From a gamma proteobacterium endosymbiont of Lamellibrachia anaximandri (GTDB lineage: Bacteria > Pseudomonadota > Gammaproteobacteria > Chromatiales > Chromatiaceae): 32,524 bases of DNA. The first letter of the stretch is position 1. The number at the start of each line of letters is the position of its first letter. Below the pieces are notes generated by a model. It was not told the origin of the DNA, did not search any database, and saw nothing but the letters and a program-made list of their open reading frames with translations. The position numbers and the translations under genes were made by a program. The DNA is taken from positions 1 to 32,524 of the forward strand of contig JAESPE010000042.1 in NCBI GenBank assembly GCA_016756835.1, read 5' to 3'. This document shows positions 23,877 to 32,524 of the stretch, one piece after another.

Positions 23877-26800
23877 TTAGATCAAAACGTCCACGCGGGA
23901 CGCAGCCTTCTCATCCTTATCCAACTCCGGACGACACACGGCAGTCCGGCTGGGATCGACAGCATGCTTGTTGACTAGAAAATCCTCCACCGATTCTGCC
24001 CTCTGGCGCGCCAACTCCAGCAACTTCTCGTCTGTGACAGATTTTGGCTTGGGGGGTAGTTTGAGTGGCTTTTTCGTCTTCTTGCCGTCTTTTGCTGTAG
24101 ATTTATCGCCTTTTACTGCAACTTTTGCCGCATCTGCCTTTGCCACGTCAACCTTGGCCTGCCACGCCTCCTGACTCCGGCGATCAAACTCGACTCGATC
24201 CGCTTCTGTGGCAAAACCGCATAGCTTAATGGCGATGCCCGGACGTGACTTCAGCACTTCAGCCACCTTTTGCAGATATTTTCGATGTTCACCTTCCAAC
24301 TCCCCGGAGGCTGCTGCAAAAGCGACCGGATCCAGGCGGATCGCCGAATTGCTGTCTGCCAGATGCGTGGCAATTGCTATCGCCGTTCCGTAGGGAAAAA
24401 ATGCTACGCCAAGCGTGGCCAGCGCACCTGTCTTGATCGCCTTACCCAACGCAATCGAAATCACATCGCTTGGGTCTATCTGGAGATTACCCATCTCCCC
24501 GGAAACGGGGATATTCAATACGATGTTGTCGTTTTTATCCTCCAGTATGCCGAGGGCGGTATCCAGCGGCATGGAGATCTTTGCAGTGAGTTTCTGCGCC
24601 TTTTCGTCACTCACCGGAGAAACCTCAAGCCTGTTGATTTCGATCTTGTTGTCCGCCGTAATCTGTCCCTTGTCGAGATTGAAGTCCATGGTCAGGTCCA
24701 ACTCGCCACTATCCATTTTATAACCAATAACATCTCCCGAATAAGAAGAGACCTTAGGTAATTCAAACGCATCTATCCCCCCTTTGATATGACCACTGGG
24801 AGGGCGATAAAAAGGCGTGTAGTCAGCATCCAATGTGAAACGGGTGTGCCTGCCAAGATTGGCGCTAAGTTTGAGACTGGTCAGCTTCTCCGGTTGGGTA
24901 CTGTCTATTCCCTCTACCTCGAAAGCTTCGATGATTGTCGTCATGGCAAAGGGGGGATCGACGAAATCATCCCGCACATGGATTTTATTCTCCCCCTGCC
25001 AGACGATCTGATCGATCACAATCGGCAGCGGCATTTCGACAGCTCCCTCTGCTTGCGGTTCAGGCTGCGCCGGTTTTTCTTCGGTCTCCTCCAGTTTCTG
25101 CTCGACTTCCTGAAGCGAGACCGCTGGCTGCGCTTCGGCATCGATCTTCTCTGCCTCCCCCGTCAACAGTTCAGTCATCACCTCCTGGAAGACGACAACA
25201 TTCCAGTGCCCCTTTCCGGATCTTCTCAGGGTCTTTTCAATGCCCTGTTTTTCGATCTGTTTTATGACTAATCCGTCCTCCATCGAAAATGACCAGTCGC
25301 GGAGATGGATCGATTCAGTGAACAGGATACGTTCCCCTTCCTGCTCAACGGGCGCAGAGAGTTCCAGCCCTTTGAAAGCGGTCTCCTTCATGGCCAGGCG
25401 GTTACCCTCGGTTATGGCCACCTCCGTCATCTTCAGCTGTTCCAAGGCAAACAAGACCACTTGACTGCGGGTGTCGCGAAAGGTGATGCCATCAAGTTGT
25501 GAAGCACCCTCTGCAGTGACGGCCGGCGTTTCACCGCCGGTCTTCAATGCAAAACTGCCATTCCACTCAAACTGCTCATTGGTTAGCGCCATTCCCGGAT
25601 CAGGCAGATTTCCCTTAAGTGATTTCAACCCCAGGCGGCCCTCGGTTGCCAATGTCAGGGCAGCCATCTGCGGATCAGGTTGATCCAGAGAGAAATCGCC
25701 TGACCAAAGCACCTGTGCCAACTGCACCGCCCCCTGTGGAATGGAGAGGTCCACCCCATCCACCCGCAGATCGCTGTAATTCGAGAGCTGCAGTCCCCCC
25801 GCCTCATTTCTGTCCATCTTGAATCGCAGCTTGCCTAGCTTCAGGGCTGCAACCGCAATCTGCGCCTGCTGTTCCCCCGCATGGTTGATCAACAGGTGGC
25901 CCAGATCCATATCCCCCTCGACCTTGAGTGCCCGACCTTTGAGCGCGACCTCACCCTGCCAGTTGATCTTCTCCAGGGAGAGGGCATTCTGCAGATCAGA
26001 AAGCTGCAACTGATTCGTCATCACCTTGGCCCGATTGGAGAGTTCAAGCTGCCCCGCCTTATTGATGACGAGTTTGAGGTCCAAACCGCTGATCTCTACT
26101 GCCTCTGTAGCCACCTCTCCCAAATCAGAGGCACGTCCATCCATTTTCGTCTGCTGCAACCCAAGATCCCCAAGCACTTGCAGATGAAGGCCCTGAACAC
26201 CTTGAGTCAGTTGAACCCTCCCCTTCCAACGGGTTGCGCCACTCGCTATCTTCATTGCAGGGTTGGGCAGATCCACCTGGGTTATTTGATGGTTGAGACT
26301 ACCGTCCAGATCCAGTTCCAGCCCCGCCGCAGAGGACCAACCACCTTGCGTGCTACCGTTCCACCGGGTCGACTTATCAGTCACCTCAACCCAAGGGGTC
26401 TGCAGCTGGAGAGCATCCGTTCCCAAGTTGCCGTCTGTACTCCAAAGGAAGCGGCCTTCCGGTTTTAGTTCGACTTCGAAGGCGCTATCGATGGTTAGCT
26501 TGCCTTTTAACCGGGGCACACTCTTCGTGACCAACGTCTGAATCGGATCCAGCAAAACCTGCTCCAGCCCCAACTGCCCGGCAACCCAGGACTCATCCAG
26601 AAACGGTCTGCTCTCTCCCGTTAGCTTCAGAGGTGCCTGGTTGAGCTTGCCGGAGAGGCTGAAACGGGCGCTGTGTTGTGGCTTCCAACTCATTAAATCT
26701 TCAAGCTGGAGGCTATCGATCTTCAGCTCACTATAGAAATCGCCGTTGGTATATGTAAGCTTGGTGTTGACGATCTTCAACTGATCAATCGCAAATCCCC

Positions 26801-27245
26801 AAGGCTCTCCCTCTCCGCCCATGGCCTCGCCGCCAAGGGTACGTATCACGATACCGCCCAAGTGCACCACACCCTCCGCCTTCTGCTCCATACCGAGCAG
26901 CAGGCCATCGACTTCAACCATACGAAGCCGGGCGCGGCGACTGAAGAGGAAGTGCCAGACAATCTCAGCGCTGCAGTGCTTCAACTCCACGCGTCGTTCC
27001 CCCTCACCTATGGCGGAGAGTCCACGCAGATGGAAACGGCCGCTGAAGGGATTGAAATCGACATCCTCAATCTCCACCTTTCGCATCCCACTATCAAGCA
27101 TGTAACTGCTGATACCCATTTGTATGCCAAACGGGATAAAGACGAGCACACCGATGATGAGCAGCGTGAACCCACCCGTTACAGCCAAAAAACGCCTCGA
27201 TTTCAGCCTGGCGATTATGATTTTTATTAGCGAGTCAACGGTCAT
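23877..27245 (-). CDS. Giant DUF748 / AsmA-like envelope protein
   Basis: The 1122-residue protein has an N-terminal membrane anchor (about 19-41). A very long beta-rich periplasmic region follows with many repeated short amphipathic strands, typical of DUF748 and the AsmA-like/bridge-protein superfamily. Near the C-terminal end a stretch around residues 960-1010 (FAAASGELEGEHRKYLQKVAEVL, KLCGFATEADR) resembles an OmpA-like fold. Two low-complexity inserts stand out: an acidic Glu/Pro/Gln-rich one before the DUF748 core and a Lys-rich one near 1040-1070. Relatives are thought to move or space lipids between the two membranes, but the role of this one is not known. It precedes the sigma-54 activator by 29 nt. 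Confidence 0.88.
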   Translation of the reverse strand: MTVDSLIKIIIARLKSRRFLAVTGGFTLLIIGVLVFIPFGIQMGISSYMLDSGMRKVEIEDVDFNPFSGRFHLRGLSAIGEGERRVELKHCSAEIVWHFLFSRRARLRMVEVDGLLLGMEQKAEGVVHLGGIVIRTLGGEAMGGEGEPWGFAIDQLKIVNTKLTYTNGDFYSELKIDSLQLEDLMSWKPQHSARFSLSGKLNQAPLKLTGESRPFLDESWVAGQLGLEQVLLDPIQTLVTKSVPRLKGKLTIDSAFEVELKPEGRFLWSTDGNLGTDALQLQTPWVEVTDKSTRWNGSTQGGWSSAAGLELDLDGSLNHQITQVDLPNPAMKIASGATRWKGRVQLTQGVQGLHLQVLGDLGLQQTKMDGRASDLGEVATEAVEISGLDLKLVINKAGQLELSNRAKVMTNQLQLSDLQNALSLEKINWQGEVALKGRALKVEGDMDLGHLLINHAGEQQAQIAVAALKLGKLRFKMDRNEAGGLQLSNYSDLRVDGVDLSIPQGAVQLAQVLWSGDFSLDQPDPQMAALTLATEGRLGLKSLKGNLPDPGMALTNEQFEWNGSFALKTGGETPAVTAEGASQLDGITFRDTRSQVVLFALEQLKMTEVAITEGNRLAMKETAFKGLELSAPVEQEGERILFTESIHLRDWSFSMEDGLVIKQIEKQGIEKTLRRSGKGHWNVVVFQEVMTELLTGEAEKIDAEAQPAVSLQEVEQKLEETEEKPAQPEPQAEGAVEMPLPIVIDQIVWQGENKIHVRDDFVDPPFAMTTIIEAFEVEGIDSTQPEKLTSLKLSANLGRHTRFTLDADYTPFYRPPSGHIKGGIDAFELPKVSSYSGDVIGYKMDSGELDLTMDFNLDKGQITADNKIEINRLEVSPVSDEKAQKLTAKISMPLDTALGILEDKNDNIVLNIPVSGEMGNLQIDPSDVISIALGKAIKTGALATLGVAFFPYGTAIAIATHLADSNSAIRLDPVAFAAASGELEGEHRKYLQKVAEVLKSRPGIAIKLCGFATEADRVEFDRRSQEAWQAKVDVAKADAAKVAVKGDKSTAKDGKKTKKPLKLPPKPKSVTDEKLLELARQRAESVEDFLVNKHAVDPSRTAVCRPELDKDEKAASRVDVLI

Positions 27246-27545
27246 GTCACGTTTCCTTGTCTGCCAATGAAAGAGTGGGAAAAAATAAGCCTGTGGTTCC
27301 TATCCTAAACGTCTATACAGATAGACTTAAACTCACCTGAATAACTCCCGGCATCCCTTCTCTAGTCTATACCTTCCCAAAGATCAGAAGTACCTTCCTG
27401 CCGCCACCTGAATTCGCTCGACAGAAACTCAATCAAGGTGCGGAAAAATGAATATTGTTCCCCACCTGCACGGTTTTATTTCCCAGGACACGAAGACATA
27501 AGTGGGTTTTTTGTCCTTTTTGGGGCAAAAACGTGAACCTGATCT

Positions 27546-27616
27546 CACTTCTTCGGGGGGTGTAAAAATGCGTGCGTCGATACCGGAAAAAGTGTGAACT
27601 GGCGACTGAAGAAGTG
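27546..27616 (+). promoter_or_regulatory. Long-range inverted repeat in the lipoprotein leader
   Basis: CACTTCTTC (27546-27554) is the exact reverse complement of GAAGAAGTG (27608-27616), with 53 nt between. A smaller alternative hairpin (CACTTC-ttcgg-GGGGTG) uses the left arm. The element ends 53 nt before the lipoprotein ATG within a 424-nt gap that shows no gene. It may be a structured or switching leader RNA. I could not match it to a known riboswitch class. Confidence 0.35.
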
Positions 27617-27669
27617 CCGCTGTAGCACCGATATCCTGGGTAACGGAAATATAATCAACGGGTGCAGCC

Positions 27670-29346
27670 ATGAAAGCCTTACATAACATCTTCGCAATGG
27701 TACTTACCGGAATCCTGGTTACCGCATGTGGCGGAGGTGACGCTATAAGTGAGGCGACCACTTCCAATAGGGTGGAGTTCGGCGGCAGTGTAGGCGACGG
27801 ACCTGTAGTGGGCGCCACCGTGACGATCCGCAATCGCAACTTCGAAGTCATCTCCTCCACGACCAGTGACAACCAGGCCAACTTCTCCTATGTCGGTGAG
27901 ATCGCCGATGAGCAGTTCCCCCTGATCATCGAAGCCACGCTTGGCATCGACCTGGTAACCAATGCACAGCCCGACTTCACTCTCACCGCAGTGGTCATGG
28001 ATCGCAGTCAAACCCGCATCAACCTGAACCCCCACTCCACCATGATCGTGAAGACCGCCCTGGCCATGTCTGGTGGACTTAATCTCGCCAACCTCAACAG
28101 CGCCCGTGAAGCGGTAATCACCAAGATGAACTTCGGCCTCGACACCGCCCTGGTAACCGACCCGATCACCAACGATATCACCGACAACAATGTTGCAGTG
28201 ATTACCAAGGCCAGTGAAGTCTTCGGTGAAATGGTACGCCGTGCCAGCTACTGGATCGGCAACGGCATCGATGAAGATGCAGTTTTCGCCGCCCTGGCAG
28301 CCGATTTGACCGACGGCGCACTGGATGGCATTGGCGGACCAGGCACCAACGCACGCTACACCGCCATCGCCCATGTGGTATCCGCCCAAGTACTGATCGA
28401 AGCCATGCTCAATGATCTGCAGGTCAACAATGCTTCTGCCACCCTGGCGCTGGACAACGCTATCGAGCAGATCATGGGTAACGCGGGCACTGCCAACCGC
28501 TCCACAACCACTGTGACGATCAACGACCTGATGATTGAACAGGCCAAGTTTGCACTGGCCGCAGCCAGGGCCATCGATCCGAATGTGACCTTCGATAACC
28601 TTCTCACCGTTCTCTTCAGTCTGGGCAGCGATGTTTCCACCACCGTGGTCTCCCAAGGTTTGGGAGATAGCGGCATGAGCGGCAGTGTCACTGTTTCAAT
28701 CGACCAGTCCATCTCGCTTGCCGCCAGCAGCAACACCAGCGACGTCAGCAACATCAACGTGGCCGCCAACAGCCCGGTCAGTATCAATACCGATGGCGGC
28801 AACACCGATGGTGGCGCAACCCCTACTGACCACCAGCCAGTGGCTCAGGCAGATAGCGCTTCCACCATTGAGAATTCTGCCGTCACCATCAATCTGTTGA
28901 GCAACGACAGTGGCCTTGAGGATGGCCCGGTGACTCTGACCGTTTCCGGCAGCGCCAGCCACGGGACTCTGCAGGTAAACACTGACGGCACCGTGACCTA
29001 CAGTCCTGCAAGTGACTATCGCGGCGTGGACAGCTTCATCTATCAGATCACTGATGCTGATGGCGACTCGGCAACCGCCAGCGTCAACCTGACCGTGAAT
29101 TGCCTCAGCCAGTGCAGCTCTAGCGTACGCATTGCCTGGAATGCTAGCACCGGCGGGGATGTGGCAAGCTATAACCTCTATCACCGCACCGGCAGCGGCA
29201 ACTATGGTAACCCGATTGCAGTCGGCAACGTCGTCACTCACGACCTGGATGTCGACGGGGTGGGCAACCACTACTTCGTTGTTACCGCTGTCAACCTCGG
29301 CGGTCACGAATCAAGCTTCTCCAGCGAGGTCAGCGTTCAACTCTGA
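27670..29346 (+). CDS. Multi-domain surface lipoprotein (cadherin-like and FN3 domains)
   Basis: The 558-residue protein has a lipoprotein leader ending in LVTAC (lipidated Cys20). Next come a carboxypeptidase-regulatory-like beta domain (about 36-107) and a helical Ala/Asn-rich region (about 110-330). A Ser/Asp/Gly-rich linker (about 350-388) leads to a bacterial Ig/cadherin-like domain beginning PVAQADSASTIENSAV (about 390-476), then a fibronectin type III-like domain (about 484-558). The architecture fits an outer-membrane or exposed adhesion or matrix protein; binding partner unknown. It stands alone, with a structured leader upstream and a strong terminator downstream. Its weight of Asn, Thr and Asp is unlike that of its neighbours but is usual for surface proteins. 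Confidence 0.88.
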   Translation: MKALHNIFAMVLTGILVTACGGGDAISEATTSNRVEFGGSVGDGPVVGATVTIRNRNFEVISSTTSDNQANFSYVGEIADEQFPLIIEATLGIDLVTNAQPDFTLTAVVMDRSQTRINLNPHSTMIVKTALAMSGGLNLANLNSAREAVITKMNFGLDTALVTDPITNDITDNNVAVITKASEVFGEMVRRASYWIGNGIDEDAVFAALAADLTDGALDGIGGPGTNARYTAIAHVVSAQVLIEAMLNDLQVNNASATLALDNAIEQIMGNAGTANRSTTTVTINDLMIEQAKFALAAARAIDPNVTFDNLLTVLFSLGSDVSTTVVSQGLGDSGMSGSVTVSIDQSISLAASSNTSDVSNINVAANSPVSINTDGGNTDGGATPTDHQPVAQADSASTIENSAVTINLLSNDSGLEDGPVTLTVSGSASHGTLQVNTDGTVTYSPASDYRGVDSFIYQITDADGDSATASVNLTVNCLSQCSSSVRIAWNASTGGDVASYNLYHRTGSGNYGNPIAVGNVVTHDLDVDGVGNHYFVVTAVNLGGHESSFSSEVSVQL

Positions 29347-29379
29347 TTGAATCCTCTCCGGACAAGGATGCCTAATTCA

Positions 29380-29406
29380 CGCCGGTTACTCCAACCGGCG
29401 TTTTTT
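29380..29406 (+). terminator. Intrinsic terminator of the surface lipoprotein gene
   Basis: CGCCGGTT (29380-29387) and AACCGGCG (29393-29400) form a perfect 8-bp stem with a 5-nt loop, followed directly by six T. It begins 33 nt after the stop codon. The rest of the gap to 29524 shows nothing else. Confidence 0.9.
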
Positions 29407-29524
29407 CGTGATATAAAGCCCACTTTCCAGCGTCCGCTGTTGTGCTGCCGCACCATAAAATTAGACTGCCCAACACCAGATCCATGAAAACCGGCGCCAC
29501 AGTCGTCTCATCCGCTTATCAACA

Positions 29525-30412
29525 ATGATTTTTCATATCGACCCGAAACCTTTCCTGATTGTAACCCTGCTCCTGCTGGGGTTCTCCACTGCGACCCAGG
29601 CCAATCTTGTAGAGGAGGGAGCCAGACTGATCGAACAGGGCAAAACGGAGCAAGCGCTGCAACTGTTCAAGAAAGCGGCCAGCGCAGGGGACAGCCTGGG
29701 TGCATACGGTCTCGGCGTGCTCTATTTTCAGGGCATTGGCGTAGAAACAGATCCGAAAAAAGCGACCAAATGGTTCAGCATTGCTGCCGAAAATGGCCAT
29801 GCGCCCGCTCAGTTCAATCTGGGAAACGCCTATCTCAAAGGTCGCGGCACAAAACAGGATATCGATAAAGCGGAATATTGGTGGCGCAAGGCATCCACGC
29901 AAGGTTATTCCCGGGCGCAGTTCAATCTCGGCTCACTGCTCACCAGCGAAAGGAGTGGTCAGGCCGACCACGAAGAGGGGATCGCCTGGTTCCGCGCCGC
30001 TGCTTCGCAGGGTGAAGAACAGGCAGCACAAAAGCTCATGGAGTATGACGAGCCGATTGCCTATGATCGGATAACGACCGACTGGCAACGTGAACCCCTC
30101 CGCAGCGAAAGCCGCCTGCTTACCCTGCCGGCAGAACACTACACCATCCATTTCCTCTCCGCCAAGACTCCTGAGACCGCAGTCCACTTTGTGCAACAAC
30201 ATAAGCTTCAGGGGAAGGCGCTACTGTTCCGTTTTACCAGAGAAAAGGATATTTGGACGGGGGTAGTCTTCGGGGACTATACAAGCAGGGCAGAGGCTAC
30301 TGCCACCATCGAACGCCTCAATCCATCCCTGAAGAGACTGCAGGCGTGGGTGCGCCCGATAAGGGATATTCAGAAAAACATCCTGGCAGGGGATTTCAGG
30401 CGCTCCCAGTAG
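29525..30412 (+). CDS. Sel1-repeat and SPOR-domain periplasmic protein
   Basis: The 295-residue protein has a signal peptide (about 8-27, cleaved near TQAN). Three or four Sel1/TPR-like repeats follow (about 30-172; for example GAYGLGVLYFQGIGVETD and AQFNLGNAYLKGRGTKQD). A C-terminal SPOR domain (about 205-283) should bind denuded septal peptidoglycan. It probably acts as a periplasmic scaffold at the division site or cell wall. There is no clear ribosome-binding site before the ATG, but no other start fits the signal. It is convergent with the PfkB gene, only 17 nt apart, and I see no hairpin between them. Confidence 0.88.
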   Translation: MIFHIDPKPFLIVTLLLLGFSTATQANLVEEGARLIEQGKTEQALQLFKKAASAGDSLGAYGLGVLYFQGIGVETDPKKATKWFSIAAENGHAPAQFNLGNAYLKGRGTKQDIDKAEYWWRKASTQGYSRAQFNLGSLLTSERSGQADHEEGIAWFRAAASQGEEQAAQKLMEYDEPIAYDRITTDWQREPLRSESRLLTLPAEHYTIHFLSAKTPETAVHFVQQHKLQGKALLFRFTREKDIWTGVVFGDYTSRAEATATIERLNPSLKRLQAWVRPIRDIQKNILAGDFRRSQ

Positions 30413-30429
30413 ACGTACCAAAATACGAA

Positions 30430-31308
30430 TCAGACTTTCCATCTCTTAAGCTGTTGCTGGTAAAAACCGGGATCCAGCACTGTTGCACCCTGCCGACCGA
30501 CCAGTGCCGAGGCAAAGGAGTGGGCACGGAACAACAGGGTTTTGAGATCCCACTGGCGTAGCAGTCCGAGAATGCATACGCTGGCGAAGGCATCCCCGGC
30601 ACCCACTGTGTCCACCACGGAAATCTCATCCTGCGGCACAACCGTCTCATAATCGCCGTGCTGATTCAGGGCGAAGGCGCCCCGACTTCCCCGAGTCACA
30701 ATAATGAGTTCCAACGCGTGGTTCTGCAGCAAATTCTCCGCACTGCTTCGCAGATCGCCTCTGCCCTCGCTCAACGCCTTTACTTCATTCGCATTGAGTT
30801 TCACCCAGGTGCTGCCATCCAGCATCTGTTTCACCTCTTCAGCCTGCCACCAGGGCGGTCTCAGATTGACGTCCAAAAAGACAGGGGCGGGGTGGCTGAT
30901 TTTTAAAGACTCCAGGGCGGCTTTTGCCTCAGGACGCCTCAAACCCAAACTGCCATGGTAGATCAGTGCCGCATCAAAAGGCGGAATTGCGCAGTCCTGG
31001 ATAAAATCGTAGGCCTGGTCAGCAACAATCTCGAAATCAGGCTCTCCCTCTCTGAGGGTTACCTTCACCGTACCTGTCGGGTGGGTGCAATCGAGCTGCA
31101 ACCCTGCCTCATTCATCCCCCACTGCTGCATAGTGTCCCGAATCCGCCGCCCCGAAGCATCGTCTCCGACACGACTGATAAACAGGGGGGCAGCGCCAAA
31201 CGCCTGCAGATTCCAGGCAACATTGAAGGGGGCGCCACCCAATACCCGGTTGCCATCCTCGAAACAGTCAAACAGCACTTCGCCAACGATTACCGGTACA
31301 GTTTTCAC
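30430..31308 (-). CDS. PfkB-family carbohydrate kinase (fructokinase-like)
   Basis: The 292-residue protein has the PfkB N-terminal GGAPFNVA block (24-31) and the C-terminal signature DTVGAGDAF (233-241, catalytic Asp239). It phosphorylates a sugar using ATP in the cytosol. GGAPFNVA and the overall length resemble bacterial fructokinases, so fructose is the best guess, but other ketoses or nucleosides cannot be excluded. It lies 48 nt downstream of the LysR gene on the same strand and may be co-transcribed with it. No sugar transporter is seen nearby. Confidence 0.9.
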   Translation of the reverse strand: MKTVPVIVGEVLFDCFEDGNRVLGGAPFNVAWNLQAFGAAPLFISRVGDDASGRRIRDTMQQWGMNEAGLQLDCTHPTGTVKVTLREGEPDFEIVADQAYDFIQDCAIPPFDAALIYHGSLGLRRPEAKAALESLKISHPAPVFLDVNLRPPWWQAEEVKQMLDGSTWVKLNANEVKALSEGRGDLRSSAENLLQNHALELIIVTRGSRGAFALNQHGDYETVVPQDEISVVDTVGAGDAFASVCILGLLRQWDLKTLLFRAHSFASALVGRQGATVLDPGFYQQQLKRWKV

Positions 31309-31356
31309 GGCGTAATCCTATTCCTGCCGATTCCATCGATGGCAGGAGCGGTTTTC

Positions 31357-32298
31357 CTACTCCGGACCGGCGTCCAAACTTTCCTTTCCACCAAATACTT
31401 CCCGCATGATTTCAAGAAACCGCTTTGATTGAGGCGAAATGAACTTACCGCGTCGCAGCACAATGCCGTAGCTGCGATCCGGGAAATATTCTCCAAGGGG
31501 AATCTTCACGACCTTTTCATCCCCGGTCAGGCAGAGATCGGTAACGATCGAGATACCCAGGCCATTCTCGACATATCGCTTGATCACCTCCCAGCCTCCC
31601 GCCTCCAGGGTGACCTTGTAACTGGCATTGTGCTGCTCAAAAACCAGGTCGACCATGCGCCAGGTACTCAGATGGTGGGGCGGCAAAATCAGCCCATACG
31701 GACTGATGTCATTCAGGGTAACCCTCGACTTGTCCGCCAACGGATGCCCCAGCGGAGTTATCAACGCGGGTCCATAGTTCACTATGGGTTCATAAGTCAC
31801 GTCGTCCGGCACTTCCAGCATGGACCCGATGGCAAAATCGGCCTCATCAGCGCGCAGCATCGTCATCCCGTCGCGCCCGGTTACATTGTGCAGTTTCAAC
31901 CGTATACCTGGATAGCGTTCGGCAAAACGCCGTAATGGCTCCGGCAGGATGTAGAGTATCGTCGACTCCCCCGCCGCTATATTGAGTTCACCACTCTCAA
32001 GCTTGCCGCAAGCGGCGGAAAAGGTCTCCAGCAGCTTGTCCATTCCCTCTACGAGGGGCTGCGCCAACTTGTAGAGAATCGCCCCCTCCGACGTCAGTTT
32101 GATCTTTGGACCCCGACGTTCAAACAGCACTGTGTCGAATTCACGCTCCAGCGCCTGGATCTGCAAGGATACGGTCGGCTGACTGAGGTAGATGCGTTCT
32201 GCCGCCTCGCTGATAGAACCAGTCTGGGCAGCATGACAAAAGGCTCGCAGCTGCTTCAGGCGGTTTTGTTTGTAATAGACTTGAGGGGTGGAAGCCAT
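31357..32298 (-). CDS. LysR-family transcriptional regulator
   Basis: From the preferred ATG the protein is 313 residues. The winged HTH (about 10-65) contains the LysR pattern FCHAAQTGSISEAAERIYLSQPTVS in its recognition region. An effector-binding domain of periplasmic-binding-protein type runs from about 90 to 300 (ESTILYILPEPLRRFAERYPGI; RYVENGLGISIV). The YYKQNRLKQLRAF start resembles the CysB-like branch, so a sulfur or nitrogen metabolite could be the effector; this is only a hint. A TTG at 32322 adds eight residues but has a poorer context. A TATAAA lies about 36 nt upstream of the ATG. Confidence 0.9.
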   Translation of the reverse strand: MASTPQVYYKQNRLKQLRAFCHAAQTGSISEAAERIYLSQPTVSLQIQALEREFDTVLFERRGPKIKLTSEGAILYKLAQPLVEGMDKLLETFSAACGKLESGELNIAAGESTILYILPEPLRRFAERYPGIRLKLHNVTGRDGMTMLRADEADFAIGSMLEVPDDVTYEPIVNYGPALITPLGHPLADKSRVTLNDISPYGLILPPHHLSTWRMVDLVFEQHNASYKVTLEAGGWEVIKRYVENGLGISIVTDLCLTGDEKVVKIPLGEYFPDRSYGIVLRRGKFISPQSKRFLEIMREVFGGKESLDAGPE

Positions 32299-32399
32299 AG
32301 GCACTCTATGAATTTCGCTCAACCGGGGATCGATTTATACCCCACAATAACCAATACAAGATAAAAAAACTATTTGCCTGCACAATAAAACACTCTCAA

Positions 32400-32459
32400 C
32401 ACTTGCAAGTGAGTCTTCGACCTCGTGAAAGATTTTGGGACATCCCAGTCCCCAAAATC
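32400..32459. other. Palindrome and strong hairpin at the right edge
   Basis: CACTTGCAAGTG (32400-32411) is a perfect 12-bp palindrome and could be an operator. At 32431-32459, GATTTTGGGAC pairs with GTCCCCAAAATC (one bulged C, 6-nt loop). No convincing U-run follows on either strand. I see no gene between 32323 and the window end; any neighbour begins beyond it. Confidence 0.4.
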
Positions 32460-32524
32460 GACTCGGCCTTCGACAGCCTGTTTGTGCCCCGGCCGTCCCG
32501 GTCACTGGCACTACGCGACAACCT

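Noticed and set aside
24270-26468. Several plus-strand open frames of 100-195 codons inside the DUF748 gene
   Set aside because: They lie wholly within a long convincing minus-strand gene, lack ribosome-binding sites and show no recognisable motif.
27500-27669. A c-di-GMP (GEMM) riboswitch upstream of the lipoprotein gene
   Set aside because: A few local words resemble the class (for example GGTAACGG), but the conserved core segments and helix order could not be matched.
27679-28656. A 325-codon open frame antisense to the surface lipoprotein gene
   Set aside because: It is a composition-driven shadow. The plus-strand frame has a lipoprotein leader, recognisable domains and a terminator; the antisense product has no recognisable domain or start signal.
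31323-31346. CCTGCC...GGCAGG inverted repeat between the LysR and PfkB genes as a terminator
   Set aside because: The stem is only 6 bp with a 12-nt loop, and the minus strand lacks a U-run after it, so read-through from LysR to the kinase is more likely.
1-32524. CRISPR arrays, insertion sequences, prophage genes, tRNA or rRNA genes
   Set aside because: I looked for regularly spaced repeats, transposase or integrase motifs and tRNA-like cloverleafs and found none. The only repeats are the REP-like hairpins.

Overview
The window reads as a chromosomal segment of a free-living or symbiotic gammaproteobacterium. The basis is family resemblance: GGDEF/EAL signalling proteins, an HAE1-type RND pump, a DUF748/AsmA-like envelope protein, a PspF-like sigma-54 activator, and GC-moderate dense coding in long same-strand runs. 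A Chromatiales-like sulfur oxidiser would fit, but no sulfur-oxidation gene lies in the window, so that placement is a guess. I see no tRNA, rRNA, CRISPR array, transposase or phage gene.

Layout. 1-9.1 kb: a small metallophosphoesterase and a very large cytosolic XRE-PAS(x4)-GGDEF-EAL protein on the minus strand. Divergent from them on the plus strand are an unusual ACP / fatty-acyl-AMP-ligase / PlsC acyltransferase fusion and a membrane GGDEF-EAL protein. 9.3-13.8 kb: a two-gene RND efflux operon whose adaptor carries a methionine-rich insert. 13.8-16.3 kb: a stand-alone PlsC-like acyltransferase bracketed by identical REP-like hairpins, convergent with a B12-binding radical SAM enzyme of unknown product.

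16.4-22.6 kb (minus strand) is the most interesting part. Read in transcription order it encodes a small membrane-anchored protein, a MacB/FtsX-type permease, its ATPase, an eight-TM protein with a His-rich CPFC motif, a TlpA-like thioredoxin lipoprotein, a DsbD_2/SafE-like membrane protein, two different NosL-type proteins and then, past a terminator-like hairpin, a 30-residue single-TM peptide. No nitrous oxide reductase or other cuproenzyme is present. The set looks like an extracytoplasmic metal (probably copper) and thiol-redox maturation or delivery module whose client is elsewhere. Directly upstream on the same strand are a receiver-less sigma-54 activator with a GAFTDA (not GAFTGA) loop and a giant DUF748 envelope protein. 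The gap before the module holds a perfect 7-2-7 palindrome and a sigma-54-like promoter.

27.6-32.3 kb: a multi-domain surface lipoprotein with a possibly structured leader and a clear intrinsic terminator, a Sel1-SPOR periplasmic protein, a PfkB-family sugar kinase and a LysR regulator. Four copies of a REP-like hairpin (8-bp stems around a conserved 10-nt loop) lie in intergenic gaps.
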